Source of the DNA: Methylobacterium dankookense
GTDB lineage: Bacteria > Pseudomonadota > Alphaproteobacteria > Rhizobiales > Beijerinckiaceae
Length of the DNA stretch: 64,000 bases
NCBI RefSeq assembly: GCF_902141855.1
Contig: NZ_CABFVH010000003.1
Coordinates: 62,001 to 126,000 of the forward strand
Reading direction: 5' to 3'
Shown here in pieces: positions 31,999 to 40,681 of the stretch (position 1 is its first letter; every line of letters begins with the position of its first letter). Made by a program: the position numbers and the translations under genes. The notes beneath the pieces are model-generated. The model did not search any database. It was not told the origin of the DNA and was given only the letters and a program-made list of their open reading frames with translations.

Positions 31999-34716
31999 AT
32001 GCCCGAGACCGGCCGCGCCCCGAACCGCCCCTCGCCCGACGCGCTGCTCGATGCAGCGCGCCGGGAGGCGCGCACGCGCGGCCGGCTCAAGGTCTTCCTC
32101 GGCGCGGCGCCGGGCGTCGGCAAGACCTACGAGATGCTCACCATCGGGCGCGCCCGGCTGAAGGCCGGCGCCGACGTGGTGGTCGGCGTGGTCGAGACCC
32201 ATGGCCGGGCCGAGACCGAGGCCCTGCTCGACGGCTTCGCGGTGATCCCGCGGCGCAGCGTGCCCTATCACGGCACGGTGCTGGAGGAGATGGACCTCGA
32301 CGCGCTGCTGGCGCGCCGGCCCGAGATCGCGCTGGTGGACGAACTCGCCCACACCAACGCGCCGGGCTCGCGCCACCCCAAGCGCTACCAGGACGTGGAG
32401 GAGCTGCTCGATGCCGGCATCGACGTGCTCACCACGCTCAACATCCAGCACGTGGAGAGCCTGAACGACGTCGTCGCCGCGATCACCCGCATCCGCGTGC
32501 GCGAGACGGTGCCCGACGGCGTGCTCGACCGGGCCGACGACATCGAGGTGATCGACCTCAACCCCGACGACCTGATCCAGCGCCTGAAGGACGGCAAGGT
32601 CTACGTGCCGGACAATGCCGAGCGGGCGCTGAAGCACTACTTCTCCCGCGGCAACCTCACCGCCTTGCGCGAGTTGGCGCTGCGGCGCACCGCCGACCGG
32701 GTGGACGACGAGCTCCTCAGCCACATGCGGGCGAACGCCATCGCCGGGCCCTGGGCGGCCGGCGAGCGGGTGCTGGTCTGCGTCAACGAGGATCCGCGCT
32801 CGGCCGGCCTCGTGCGCTACGCCAAGCGCCTCGCCGACCGCCTGCACGCGCCCTGGACCGCGCTCTCCATCGAGGGCGCGCGCTCGGCCGCCTTCAGCGA
32901 GGCGCAGCGCGACCGCATCGCCGAGGCGCTGCGCCTCGCCGACCGGCTCGGGGGCGACGCCGTCACCCTGCCGGGCGGGCGGCGCATCGCCGACGACATC
33001 CTGGCCTATGCGCGCTCGGCCAACGTCAACCACATCGTGGTCGGCAAGGCGGCACGGTCCTGGGCCTTCGAGCTGGTCAACGGCTCGGTGGTGCACGACC
33101 TCGTGCGCCGCAGCGGCACGATCGGCGTGCACGTGGTGCCCGGCGAGGCGCCCCCCGCGGAGAGCCCGGCGCGGCGCGCCGTCGCCACTGCCGCGCCGCG
33201 CCGGACGCGCGACGGCCGGCCCTATCTCGTGGCGCTGCTCGCCACCGCCACGGGCCTCGGCGCGGCGCTGCTGCTCCAGCCCTATGCCGGCGTCGAGAAT
33301 GCCGACCTGTTCCTGCTCACCGCCGTGGTCGGCGTCGCCGTGCGCTGGGGGCTCGGGCCCTCACTCGTCGCGGTGGTGGCGGCCTCGCTCGCCTACAACT
33401 TCTTCTTCCTGCCGCCGGTCTACACCTTCACCATCGCCGACCCGACCAACGTCGCCGCCTTCCTGCTCTTCACCCTGGTCGCCGTGCTGGTCTCGAACCT
33501 CGCCGCGCGGGCGCGCTCGGTGGCGGTGATCGCGCAGGGGCGCGCCAAGGCGACGGAGCGGCTGTTCGGCTTCTCGCGCAAGCTCGCGGGCTGCGGCACC
33601 CTCGACGACGTGCTCTGGGCCACCTCCGCGCAGGTGGCGGCCATGCTGGGGGTGCGCGTCGTGCTGCTCCTGCCCGAGGGCAAGGCCGTCACCGTGCGGG
33701 CCGGCTACCCGCCGGAGGACATGCTGGACGAGGCCGACCTCGCCGCCGCGCAATGGGCTTTCGACAACGACCGCCCGGCCGGGCGCGGCGCCGACACCCT
33801 GCCGGGGGCGCGGCGCCTGTTCCTGCCGATGCGCACCGGGCGCGGCACCATCGGCGTGATCGGCCTCGACCGCGACGGGACCGGGCCGATCCTGACGCCG
33901 GAGGGACGGCGCCTGCTCGACGCCCTCGCCGACATGGGCGCCCTCGCCATCGAGCGGGTCCGCCTCGTGGAGGATCTCGACCGGGCCGAGCGCGAAGCCG
34001 AGACCGACCGGCTGGCCCGGGCGCTGCTGACCTCGATCAGCCACGACCTGCGCACGCCGCTCGCCTCGGTACTCGGCGCGGCGAGCACCCTGCGCGACCT
34101 CGACGCCGACCTGCCCAAGGAGGCCAAGGCCGAACTCGTCGCCACCATCATCGCGGAATCGGAACGGCTCAACCGCTTCATCGCCAACCTCCTCGACATG
34201 ACGCGGCTGGAGGCGGGCGCCGTCGCGCCGAACCTCCTGGCCCAGGACGTCGCCGAGACCGTCGACACGGCGCTCCGCCGCACCGAGGCGGTGCTCGCCG
34301 GCCACCGGGTGCGCGTCGCGGTGGAGCCGGACCTGCCGACGCTGCGGCTCGATCCGGTCCTGTTCGAGCAGGTGCTGGTCAACCTGCTCGACAACGCCGC
34401 CAAATATGCGCCGGAGGGCACCACGGTCACGGTCCGGGCGCGCCGCGAGGGGGCCAGCGTCCGCATCGCCGTGCTCGACGAGGGCGACGGGCTGCCCGAG
34501 GCGGATGTGGAGCGGGTGTTCGACAAGTTCTACCGGGCCCGCAAGGGCGACCGGGTCCGGGCCGGCACGGGGCTCGGGCTCGCCATCGCCCGCGGCTTCG
34601 TCGAGGCGATGGGCGGCACCGTCACGGCGGCCAACCGGCGCGACCGCGGCGGGGCCTGCTTCCTCGTCACCCTGCCGGTCCCCGCCCGGACCACGCCGAA
34701 GGACATCGCCGCATGA
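31999..34716 (+). CDS. kdpD: Osmosensitive K+ channel sensor histidine kinase
   Basis: A 905-residue sensor kinase. In order: KdpD domain with Walker A ([15 protein letters not shown], about 34-48), universal-stress-like domain (about 245-370), four membrane helices (about 400-500), GAF-like region, HisKA with His681 in [11 protein letters not shown], and HATPase with [11 protein letters not shown] and [11 protein letters not shown]. The ATG at 31999 is chosen (AGGA 6 nt upstream) because the longer frame from 31873 would translate the hairpin at 31946. It phosphorylates KdpE in response to low K+. Confidence 0.93.
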   Translation: MPETGRAPNRPSPDALLDAARREARTRGRLKVFLGAAPGVGKTYEMLTIGRARLKAGADVVVGVVETHGRAETEALLDGFAVIPRRSVPYHGTVLEEMDLDALLARRPEIALVDELAHTNAPGSRHPKRYQDVEELLDAGIDVLTTLNIQHVESLNDVVAAITRIRVRETVPDGVLDRADDIEVIDLNPDDLIQRLKDGKVYVPDNAERALKHYFSRGNLTALRELALRRTADRVDDELLSHMRANAIAGPWAAGERVLVCVNEDPRSAGLVRYAKRLADRLHAPWTALSIEGARSAAFSEAQRDRIAEALRLADRLGGDAVTLPGGRRIADDILAYARSANVNHIVVGKAARSWAFELVNGSVVHDLVRRSGTIGVHVVPGEAPPAESPARRAVATAAPRRTRDGRPYLVALLATATGLGAALLLQPYAGVENADLFLLTAVVGVAVRWGLGPSLVAVVAASLAYNFFFLPPVYTFTIADPTNVAAFLLFTLVAVLVSNLAARARSVAVIAQGRAKATERLFGFSRKLAGCGTLDDVLWATSAQVAAMLGVRVVLLLPEGKAVTVRAGYPPEDMLDEADLAAAQWAFDNDRPAGRGADTLPGARRLFLPMRTGRGTIGVIGLDRDGTGPILTPEGRRLLDALADMGALAIERVRLVEDLDRAEREAETDRLARALLTSISHDLRTPLASVLGAASTLRDLDADLPKEAKAELVATIIAESERLNRFIANLLDMTRLEAGAVAPNLLAQDVAETVDTALRRTEAVLAGHRVRVAVEPDLPTLRLDPVLFEQVLVNLLDNAAKYAPEGTTVTVRARREGASVRIAVLDEGDGLPEADVERVFDKFYRARKGDRVRAGTGLGLAIARGFVEAMGGTVTAANRRDRGGACFLVTLPVPARTTPKDIAA

Positions 34717-34738
34717 GGCGCCGCATGAGGCCGAGGTC

Positions 34739-35461
34739 ATGAGCCCGACCGTCCTCGTCGTCGACGACGAGCCGCCCATCCGCAAGCTCCTGCGCATGGG
34801 CCTGTCCACGCAGGGCTACGCCATCCTGGAGGCGCCGGACGCGCGCAGCGCCCTCGAGGTCCTGGGCCGGACCCGCGCGGACCTCGTCATCCTCGATCTC
34901 GGCCTGCCCGACATGCGCGGCCACGACCTGCTCCGCGCCATCCGCGCCAGCCATCCCGACCTGCCGGTGGTGGTGCTGTCGAGCCGCGACGACGAGGGCG
35001 GCAAGGTCGAGGCGCTCGATCTCGGCGCGGACGACTACGTCACCAAGCCCTTCGGCATGGCCGAGCTGCTCGCCCGCCTGCGCGCGGCGCTGCGCCACCA
35101 GCTCGCGGTGCGCGGTGAGCGCCCGGTCTTCCGGATCGACGGGCTCTCGGTCGATCTCGTGCGGCGCATCGTGCGGGTGGGCGAGGCCGAGGTGAAGCTG
35201 ACCCCGCGCGAATACGATTTCCTGCGGGTGCTGGTGCTGCATGCCGGCAAGGTGCTGACCCATTCCCAATTGATGCAGCAGGTCTCGACCTCCTCCGACC
35301 CGCAATACCTGCGCGTCTACATGCGCCAGCTCCGGCAGAAGCTCGAAGTCGATCCCGAGCGCCCGCGCATCCTCCTGACCGAGACCGGCATCGGCTACCG
35401 CCTCCGCGCGCCGGACGACGAGCCGCGCCCCGTCCCGGCCGGCGATCCGGCGGGACGCTGA
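34739..35461 (+). CDS. kdpE: Response regulator of the kdp operon
   Basis: A 240-residue OmpR-family regulator. The receiver domain has acidic pocket VVDDE, phosphoacceptor Asp53 in LVILDLGLPD and the switch Lys in DDYVTKPFG. The C-terminal winged helix (about 130-228, VKLTPREYDFLRVLVLHAGK, then GIGYRLR) binds DNA. It follows kdpD after 22 nt. Its likely target is the direct repeat at 26702. Confidence 0.95.
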   Translation: MSPTVLVVDDEPPIRKLLRMGLSTQGYAILEAPDARSALEVLGRTRADLVILDLGLPDMRGHDLLRAIRASHPDLPVVVLSSRDDEGGKVEALDLGADDYVTKPFGMAELLARLRAALRHQLAVRGERPVFRIDGLSVDLVRRIVRVGEAEVKLTPREYDFLRVLVLHAGKVLTHSQLMQQVSTSSDPQYLRVYMRQLRQKLEVDPERPRILLTETGIGYRLRAPDDEPRPVPAGDPAGR

Positions 35462-35574
35462 TGCCGGACCGGCCCGAACCGCCGCGCGGGGTCCGCCCTG
35501 CCCGATTCGCCCGCTGGATCGCCTATGCGGTGGTGCTGGCCACCGCCCTCTGGCTGGCGGCGCATCTGCGCTGA
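35461..35574 (+). CDS. 37-residue membrane peptide coupled to kdpE
   Basis: Its ATG overlaps the kdpE stop (TGATG). A basic N-terminus is followed by one membrane helix (WIAYAVVLATALWLAAHLR). Translational coupling to kdpE suggests it is expressed with the two-component system. Function unknown; compare the other tiny membrane ORFs in this locus. Confidence 0.5.
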   Translation: MPDRPEPPRGVRPARFARWIAYAVVLATALWLAAHLR

Positions 35575-35878
35575 GCCCCCCTTGTCGCCATCCGGCGCGG
35601 TGCAGATCCGCACCTGGGAAAATCAGTCTAAATTGCATGCTATCGCTGTCTCATCCCGCATTTGGGGTATGGATCCAGCGGTAATTCAGTCTCCCTGGCA
35701 TACGACATCATGCGATGATTGGGCCCGCCTGTAACAGGACGTGCGGGAGGGCAATTGAGGCGGTGTCCGCACGATTTAACGTTGATCGCAGCGGAGACAT
35801 GAAAGATCTGGCGCGGTGCCGGAGCCTCCGCGGAACCGAGTAGCCGCCGCACCGCGCATGTCATGCTGGGAGGGGGTC
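35575..35878. other. 304-bp gap, lower GC, without a gene
   Basis: The DNA from 35620 to 35810 is clearly more AT-rich than its neighbours. No ORF with a good ribosome site and no strong hairpin was found. It probably contains the promoter of the 35879 gene. Confidence 0.4.
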
Positions 35879-36070
35879 ATGAGTGACGCTGATACCGTGC
35901 CCGTTTGGGCGCGCCGCCGGTTCGAGCGCCTGGTCGGCCGCGGCCTTCCCGCCGCGCTCGCGCGCCGCATCGTGCTGCCGACCAAGCGGCTGCCGGTCGA
36001 CGAGATCCCCGAGGCTCCGAGCAACCTGATCCGGTTCCCGGTCCTGGCCTACTCGTCCGACGCGGTCTGA
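35879..36070 (+). CDS. Small hypothetical protein
   Basis: A 63-residue protein with GGGAGGGGGTC before the ATG at 35879. It starts MSDADTVPVWARRRFERLVG and has a basic helical N-terminal half and an extended end (NLIRFPVLAYSSDAV). No membrane segment is seen and no family is recognised. It stands alone, between the kdp locus and a small secreted protein. Confidence 0.55.
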   Translation: MSDADTVPVWARRRFERLVGRGLPAALARRIVLPTKRLPVDEIPEAPSNLIRFPVLAYSSDAV

Positions 36071-36157
36071 CCGGCCCGACATCCGGCCATCGCCGACGAG
36101 GCCGGGCGGCGGGGGGCCTGGAACGCTCCCCGCCGAGGTGAACCGAATCCTGAGCTT

Positions 36158-36454
36158 TTACCGGGCGGGAACTGCCGGGCTCAGGGTGACGCCGGACGTG
36201 CCCGGAGCCCCCGTGCTCGGCGTGCCGCCGACCCCGGCCGTGGGCGGGGAGACGAGCGGCACGGTCCCCGTGGTCGCCGCCGATTCCTCGAGCGTCGGGG
36301 CGACCGTTCGGGGCCCCTCGACCACGCCGACGGCCGGCGGGACGGGATCCAGCACCACCGGGCCGCCGGCCCGGGCCGGCGCGTCCTGCGCCAGCGCACC
36401 CCCGGCAAGTGCTGCGGTGAAGACTGCTGCCAGTGCGATCGTCGCGCGTCCCAT
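36158..36454 (-). CDS. Small secreted Pro/Thr/Gly-rich protein
   Basis: A 98-residue protein with signal peptide 1-22 (AAVFTAALAGGALAQ). The mature part is low complexity (Pro, Thr, Gly, Val) without cysteine, as in exported proteins of unstructured type. The ATG at 36454 has GAGGA about 10 nt upstream. Function unknown. Confidence 0.55.
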   Translation of the reverse strand: MGRATIALAAVFTAALAGGALAQDAPARAGGPVVLDPVPPAVGVVEGPRTVAPTLEESAATTGTVPLVSPPTAGVGGTPSTGAPGTSGVTLSPAVPAR

Positions 36455-36579
36455 CTCTTCGTCCTCTCTATTCGAGTCGGACGGTAACGAGCGACGTGGG
36501 ACGAAGTTCGTGTTGGGGCTCAGGGGCCTGGCCCAAAGGGGCATGCCGGCGATCGACGCCAGCGCGCCCGCAGGACCCG

Positions 36580-36957
36580 TCACCCGGCGAGCCGGAACGC
36601 GTTGCCGGCCCGGGTGGCCGGGTGGATCAGGAAATCCATGATCAGCTTCACCCGGACGAGGTCGCGCGTCTCGGCATGGGTGATGAGCCAGTAGGACCGG
36701 ACGAGGCGCACGGTGCCCGTGACCTGCCGGCAGGCCTCGTCGAGATGGGAGCGCATGGCGATCGCCATGCGCTCCATGCGCTCGGCATCCGCCAGCAGCC
36801 GCTCGCCCGCCGCGGTGAGGACGAAGCCGCTCGGCCGCCGGTCGAACAGGCGCGCGCCGAACGCGGCCTCTAGGCCCGACAGGCGCCGGCTCAGGGTCGA
36901 GTGGTCGATCCCCAGGCGCTGCGCCGCCACGGTGAGGCGCCCCATCCTCGCGATCCC
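36580..36957 (-). pseudogene. Broken LysR-type regulator gene
   Basis: The frame encodes a LysR-type DNA-binding domain missing its first helix, starting within ARMGRLTVAAQRLGIDHSTL, and continuing LSRRLSGLEAAFGARLFDRR. After AFRSHLDEA-like sequence it jumps from CRQVTGTVR to a C-terminal tail (THAETRDLVRVKLIMDFLIH), so the effector domain is mostly deleted. At its 5' end it runs straight into the remains of an MFS gene on the other strand. No start codon of its own remains. It is judged non-functional. Confidence 0.65.
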
Positions 36958-37784
36958 GCTCGCGGGCGTCGTCGGCAGCCCGGTCTCGGGGCTGATCCTG
37001 GAGCATTTCGACGGCTCCACGATCATGAAGGGCTGGCAATGGCTGTTCCTGCTGGAGGCGGTGCCCTCGCTCGTCGCCGGCATCGCGGTGCTGTGGTGAT
37101 GGTCGACCGGCCGGAGCAGGCGCGCTGGCTCAGCGACCGGGAGAAGGCCGAGGTGACGGCGGATCTCCGCCGCGAGGACGGCGACAAGGTGGTCCACACC
37201 TCGTCCCGGCAGTTCCTGCGCGACGTCAACATCTGGAAGCTCTGCGCCGTCTACTTCATGACGATCATCGGCCTCTACGGGATCAGCTTCTGGCTCCCCT
37301 CGGTGGTGAAGAATTCCGGCATCGCCAGCGTCGAGCTATCGGCTGGATCTCGGCCATCCCCTACCTCGTCGCCGTGCCCACCCTCATCCTCACCGGCATC
37401 AACGCCGACCGCACCCGCCGGCGCCGGCTGCACTTCACGGTCACCCTGGCGGTCGGCGCCGCCGGGCTCGCGCTCAGCGGCTATGTCGGCCAGAACCCGG
37501 TCGCGGCGGTGATCTGGCTCAGCGTCGGCACGGCGGGCATGCTCTCCGCGCTCTCGCTGTCCTGGGGCGTGCCCTGCACCTTCCTCGCCGGATCCTCGGC
37601 GGCGGCGGGCATCGCGACCATCAACTGCGTCGGCAACCTCGCCGGGTTCGTGTCGCCCTACATGGTCAGCTGGCTGAACGTGCTCACCGGCAATCCGGCG
37701 ATCGGCCTCTACGCGGTCGCGGCCTGCATGCTGGTCGGATCCTGCCTGATCCGCCTCGTGCCGGCCTCGCTCGGGGACCGCTGA
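36941..37784 (+). pseudogene. Broken MFS transporter gene (anion:cation symporter-like)
   Basis: Homology-like sequence lies in three successive frames: 36941-37099 (ILAIPLAGVVGSPVSGLILE to GIAVLW), 37099 to about 37336 (MVDRPEQARWLSDREKAEVT, then LYGISFWLPSVVKNSG) and about 37338-37784 (GWISAIPYLVAVPTLILTGI to LVPASLGDR). Together these give the second half of a major-facilitator transporter of the ACS/phthalate type. The first helices are missing and two frameshifts interrupt the rest. Its likely regulator, the LysR remnant, is fused to its broken end. Confidence 0.7.
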
Positions 37785-37801
37785 TCGGATCCAGGGCCCG
37801 C

Positions 37802-37843
37802 CGCGCATCCCCTCTCCCGGCAAGCGGGGAGAGGGGATGCGCG
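37802..37843. repeat. Short CCCTCTCCC hairpin repeat
   Basis: CGCGCATCCCCTCTCCC pairs with its complement across the loop GGCAAGCG, a 17-bp stem. Same family as 26602, 44080 and 60249. It lies between the convergent MFS remnant and the SMR gene and may act as a terminator. Confidence 0.6.
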
Positions 37844-37854
37844 CTCGGACAGGC

Positions 37855-38181
37855 TCAGGTTTGCGACTGCGCGATCGCCAGGATGGTGACGCCGAGGGCG
37901 ATCACGGCGATGCCCAGGATCATCGTGGCGTTCACCGCCTCACCGAACAGGAGGGCGCCCCCGAGGGCCGCCCCCACCATGCCGACGCCGGCCCAGATCG
38001 CGTAGACGACGCCGATCGGCAGCATGTCCATGCTGGTCGACATCAGCCACAGGGCCGTGCCGTAGCCGAGGGCGACGATCAGGCTGGGGACCGGCCGCGT
38101 GAAGCCGTCGGCGGCCTTGAGCGCCAGCGTGGCCGAGACCTCGGCGCTGATCGACAGGGCGAGGATCAGGAACGGGTTCAC
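37855..38181 (-). CDS. Small multidrug resistance (SMR) family transporter
   Basis: A 108-residue, four-helix membrane protein of the EmrE/SugE family. The first helix has the essential Glu in LALSISAEVSATLALKAADG, and the GVVYAIWAGVGMVGAALGG segment is the SMR signature of helices 2-3. Such proteins export cationic drugs, guanidinium or polyamines with protons. The GTG start at 38181 overlaps the stop of the preceding reductase gene (GTGA), so the two are co-translated. Substrate unknown. Confidence 0.88.
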   Translation of the reverse strand: MNPFLILALSISAEVSATLALKAADGFTRPVPSLIVALGYGTALWLMSTSMDMLPIGVVYAIWAGVGMVGAALGGALLFGEAVNATMILGIAVIALGVTILAIAQSQT

Positions 38182-39332
38182 GCCACCACCGCCTGCGGGA
38201 GCGCGGCGGGGGCTTGCGGCGCGCGCACGAACATCTCGAGGTCGTCGGCGAACTGGTCGACGATCGGCCCGGAATTCGCCAGGCAGGTCGCGAGATAGGC
38301 CGAGAGCGAGGGGGCCGGGGCCACGCCCTCGGCGAGCAGGCGGTCGTTCGCGAAGGTCATGTCGAGGGCGCAGAAGGCGTAATAGGCGCGGGTTGCCCGC
38401 AGCATGGTCTGCTTCAGCGGGCTGTCGAGGCCGAAGACCTCGCGGAACCGGTCGCGCAGGGCCGCCCGGTCGCTCAGGTCGAAGCTCGCCAGCGCGCGCA
38501 CGCCATCGCTCGGCTCGCAGGCCTCGAAGGCGCGGTTCAATTCGCTCCAGCGGGTCACGCTCGGGCGGCCCGCCGACACATGGTAGAGGTCGTGCGCGAG
38601 ATGCGGCTTGAGGAGCAGCGTCAGAAGCGCGCCGGCGGCCCAGTCCGCGGGGACGATGTCGCAATGGCTCTCGGGCGCGCAAGGGAGCAGGCGCAGCCGG
38701 TCGGCGGCGCGCACGAGCCAGAGGATGCTGGAGCTCGGCCCCGCGCCGAGCGTGCTATGCCCGACGACGATCGAGGGCCGCGCCACCACGAGGGGGAGGT
38801 CCGGAAGCTCGGCCAGCAGGGCCTCCTCGGCCGCGGCCTTCGAGGCGGTGTAGGGGACGAGATGGCGCGCGGCCGGGTCTGAGCGGCCCTCGCTGACTAC
38901 CGGCCCGGCATCGGCGCCGCAGCTCATCGCCGTCCCGATATGCAGGAAGCGGCGCAGGTGCCGCATGCGTGCGGCCCGCCGCGCGAGCGCGAGGCTGCCG
39001 TCGCGGTTCGTGCGGAACAGCCGCTCGCCGCCGAAATAGGACGTGTCGGCGGCGAGATGCAGCACGTGGGTCACGTCGTCGAGACGGGGATCGTTGTCGC
39101 GGTCGGCCTGGGTGAAGTCCCCCGGCACGATCTCGACCTTGCGGGCGAGGCGCTGCGCGGTGAAGGGATCGGTGAAGCGCGCGAGGCGGCCGGCGACGCG
39201 CTGCCGGCCCTGATCTGCATTCGCGCAGCGAACCAGGCAGACCCACGCGGTGCCGTCGTCACGCTGAAGGGCTTCGTGGAGAACAGCGCCGCCGAGCAGG
39301 CCGGTGGCGCCCGTCAAAAGGATACGTGCCAA
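38178..39332 (-). CDS. NAD(P)-dependent thioester-reductase-like / extended SDR protein
   Basis: A 384-residue protein. The Rossmann motif GATGLLG is at 8-14, and an extended-SDR active site (HIGTAMSCG and YTASKAAAEEALL) follows at about 140-195. The wording (LPLVVARPSIVVGHSTLG, HVSAGRPS) fits the male-sterility/thioester-reductase group that reduces or hydrolyses acyl thioesters bound to CoA or carrier proteins. No synthase is near. It overlaps an SMR transporter gene, so it may make a compound that is exported. Confidence 0.72.
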   Translation of the reverse strand: MARILLTGATGLLGGAVLHEALQRDDGTAWVCLVRCANADQGRQRVAGRLARFTDPFTAQRLARKVEIVPGDFTQADRDNDPRLDDVTHVLHLAADTSYFGGERLFRTNRDGSLALARRAARMRHLRRFLHIGTAMSCGADAGPVVSEGRSDPAARHLVPYTASKAAAEEALLAELPDLPLVVARPSIVVGHSTLGAGPSSSILWLVRAADRLRLLPCAPESHCDIVPADWAAGALLTLLLKPHLAHDLYHVSAGRPSVTRWSELNRAFEACEPSDGVRALASFDLSDRAALRDRFREVFGLDSPLKQTMLRATRAYYAFCALDMTFANDRLLAEGVAPAPSLSAYLATCLANSGPIVDQFADDLEMFVRAPQAPAALPQAVVA

Positions 39333-39497
39333 GGGTTTCTCTCCCGTCTCCGGGGAGTATACGGAGAAACAATCCGCAATATTTTGGCAAATCGTGCCTA
39401 GGTAGTACGAACGGATAGTGCCGTGTCAATTATATCACATGTATTCACGAGAACGTGATCTCGTTTTTAGGGCCGACTACACGTCTCACGCAAAGTT
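39333..39497. promoter_or_regulatory. AT-rich control region upstream of the reductase/SMR pair
   Basis: This 165-bp stretch is the most AT-rich in the neighbourhood. It includes a TATACT -10-like box on the minus strand near 39360, and on the plus strand CGAGA-ACGTGA-TCTCG followed by TTTTT (39448-39468), which looks like a weak intrinsic terminator but has no plus-strand gene to end. Confidence 0.35.
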
Positions 39498-40361
39498 TTA
39501 TTGACCGACCGCGAAGGTGTGAATCAGCCCGGTTCCAACGGTGACTTCGTCGAGTCTTCCGGTCCGGCGCACGATCGGGCTCGCCCCGGCGGATCCGATC
39601 ATCCGGTCGTAGCGCAGATAGGCCAGGACCTGCCAGGACTCGGACCAGTCGTAGCTGACCGCGCCGGTGGCGCCGATGGAGCGCGGCCCGGCCGCGGCGC
39701 GGTAGGGCGCGAGCAGCGGGTTCAGCAGCGCCGAGCGGACGGGCACGTCGAAGGCGAGCCGCTCGGCAGCGGTGTCGCCGACGACGAGGCGCGGGCCGCC
39801 GCTCAGGGTGAAGCGGCCGAGATGGGCGACCACGTCGGCCCCGATCTTGGCCACCACGCCGTCCCGCTCGCGCAGGCCCTGCGTCACCTCGGCCCGGAGC
39901 CGGAGGACACCCTCCACCGGCCAGACCTCGGCGAACAGGCCGGCGGCCGGCGCCAGGGGCAGGCGCGGCAGGCCCATGAGGCGGCGGTCGTCCCGCGCCG
40001 AGCGCGCCTCGCGCAGGTCGAGGACCGCCCCGACCTCGAGGGGCCCCTGCCGGACGAAGGAAAAGTCGAGCCCGTCATCGGGGGACCACCAGTCCCGCGG
40101 CTCGTCCGGGCCGCGCAGCGACAGATAGGGAAAGGCCCAGACCCCGGACTTCCCCGCCCCGGGAAAGCGCGGCCCGGAGCCGAGCAGGCCGCCCACCGAG
40201 ACCAGGGTGCGCGGCTCGAGCAGGACGCTGAGGTCGTCGGCGCGCGCGGAGACCGGCGCCATCGCGGCGAGCGACAGGGCTGACCCGGCCGATAGCGCGG
40301 CACGGGCCCAGCGCGCGGCCGGGCCCAGGGCGGCGCGCGCCGGTCGAACAGGCTGAGCCAT
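39498..40361 (-). CDS. MipA/OmpV family outer-membrane protein
   Basis: A 287-residue protein with signal peptide to about residue 43 (SALSLAAMAPVSARADD). The mature part has MipA-like features: VGGLLGSGPRFPGAGKSGVW near the N-terminus, alternating beta strands with PYLSLRG and LSGGPRLVVGD, and a final aromatic-rich strand (VGTGLIHTFAVGQ). MipA/OmpV proteins form or scaffold outer-membrane beta barrels. The ATG at 40361 is used; an ATG four codons earlier (40373) is equally possible. Confidence 0.72.
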   Translation of the reverse strand: MAQPVRPARAALGPAARWARAALSAGSALSLAAMAPVSARADDLSVLLEPRTLVSVGGLLGSGPRFPGAGKSGVWAFPYLSLRGPDEPRDWWSPDDGLDFSFVRQGPLEVGAVLDLREARSARDDRRLMGLPRLPLAPAAGLFAEVWPVEGVLRLRAEVTQGLRERDGVVAKIGADVVAHLGRFTLSGGPRLVVGDTAAERLAFDVPVRSALLNPLLAPYRAAAGPRSIGATGAVSYDWSESWQVLAYLRYDRMIGSAGASPIVRRTGRLDEVTVGTGLIHTFAVGQ

Positions 40362-40681
40362 GCCGCTCTTCATGTCAGGCAGATCGGTCCGAGGCCACGC
40401 GATGCCAGATCTCGACTGGCGCAAGCCAGACGTTCGGGCTCGTCGGAGATACAGCCGGAGAGGTCAAGAATATATCTCCCGGTGGAATGCTCTGTACACG
40501 GTCCCGGGCGAATTGCGAGTGGCGCCCCGGGCTGGGTTCGTTGTCCGTTCCCATCAGCGTGGCTGTTCCTGGCGCACTCGCCGCTCCGTGATAGGGGGCT
40601 AACATGGGTGGGTAACCCAATCGGTGATACGGCGGCCGGGACGGTTCGTATTGTTGCGCTCGCGGCGCCGAGATCCCGCCC
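40362..40681. other. 320-bp divergent gap without a gene
   Basis: It lies between the MipA-like gene and the hybrid kinase. An 11-bp palindrome TGGGT-A-ACCCA lies at 40609-40619, about 60 nt upstream of the kinase start and could be an operator. Nothing else is supported. Confidence 0.4.

Noticed and set aside
39448-39468. Intrinsic terminator for a plus-strand gene
   Set aside because: The hairpin and T-run are there, but no plus-strand gene ends upstream; it may be fortuitous in AT-rich DNA.
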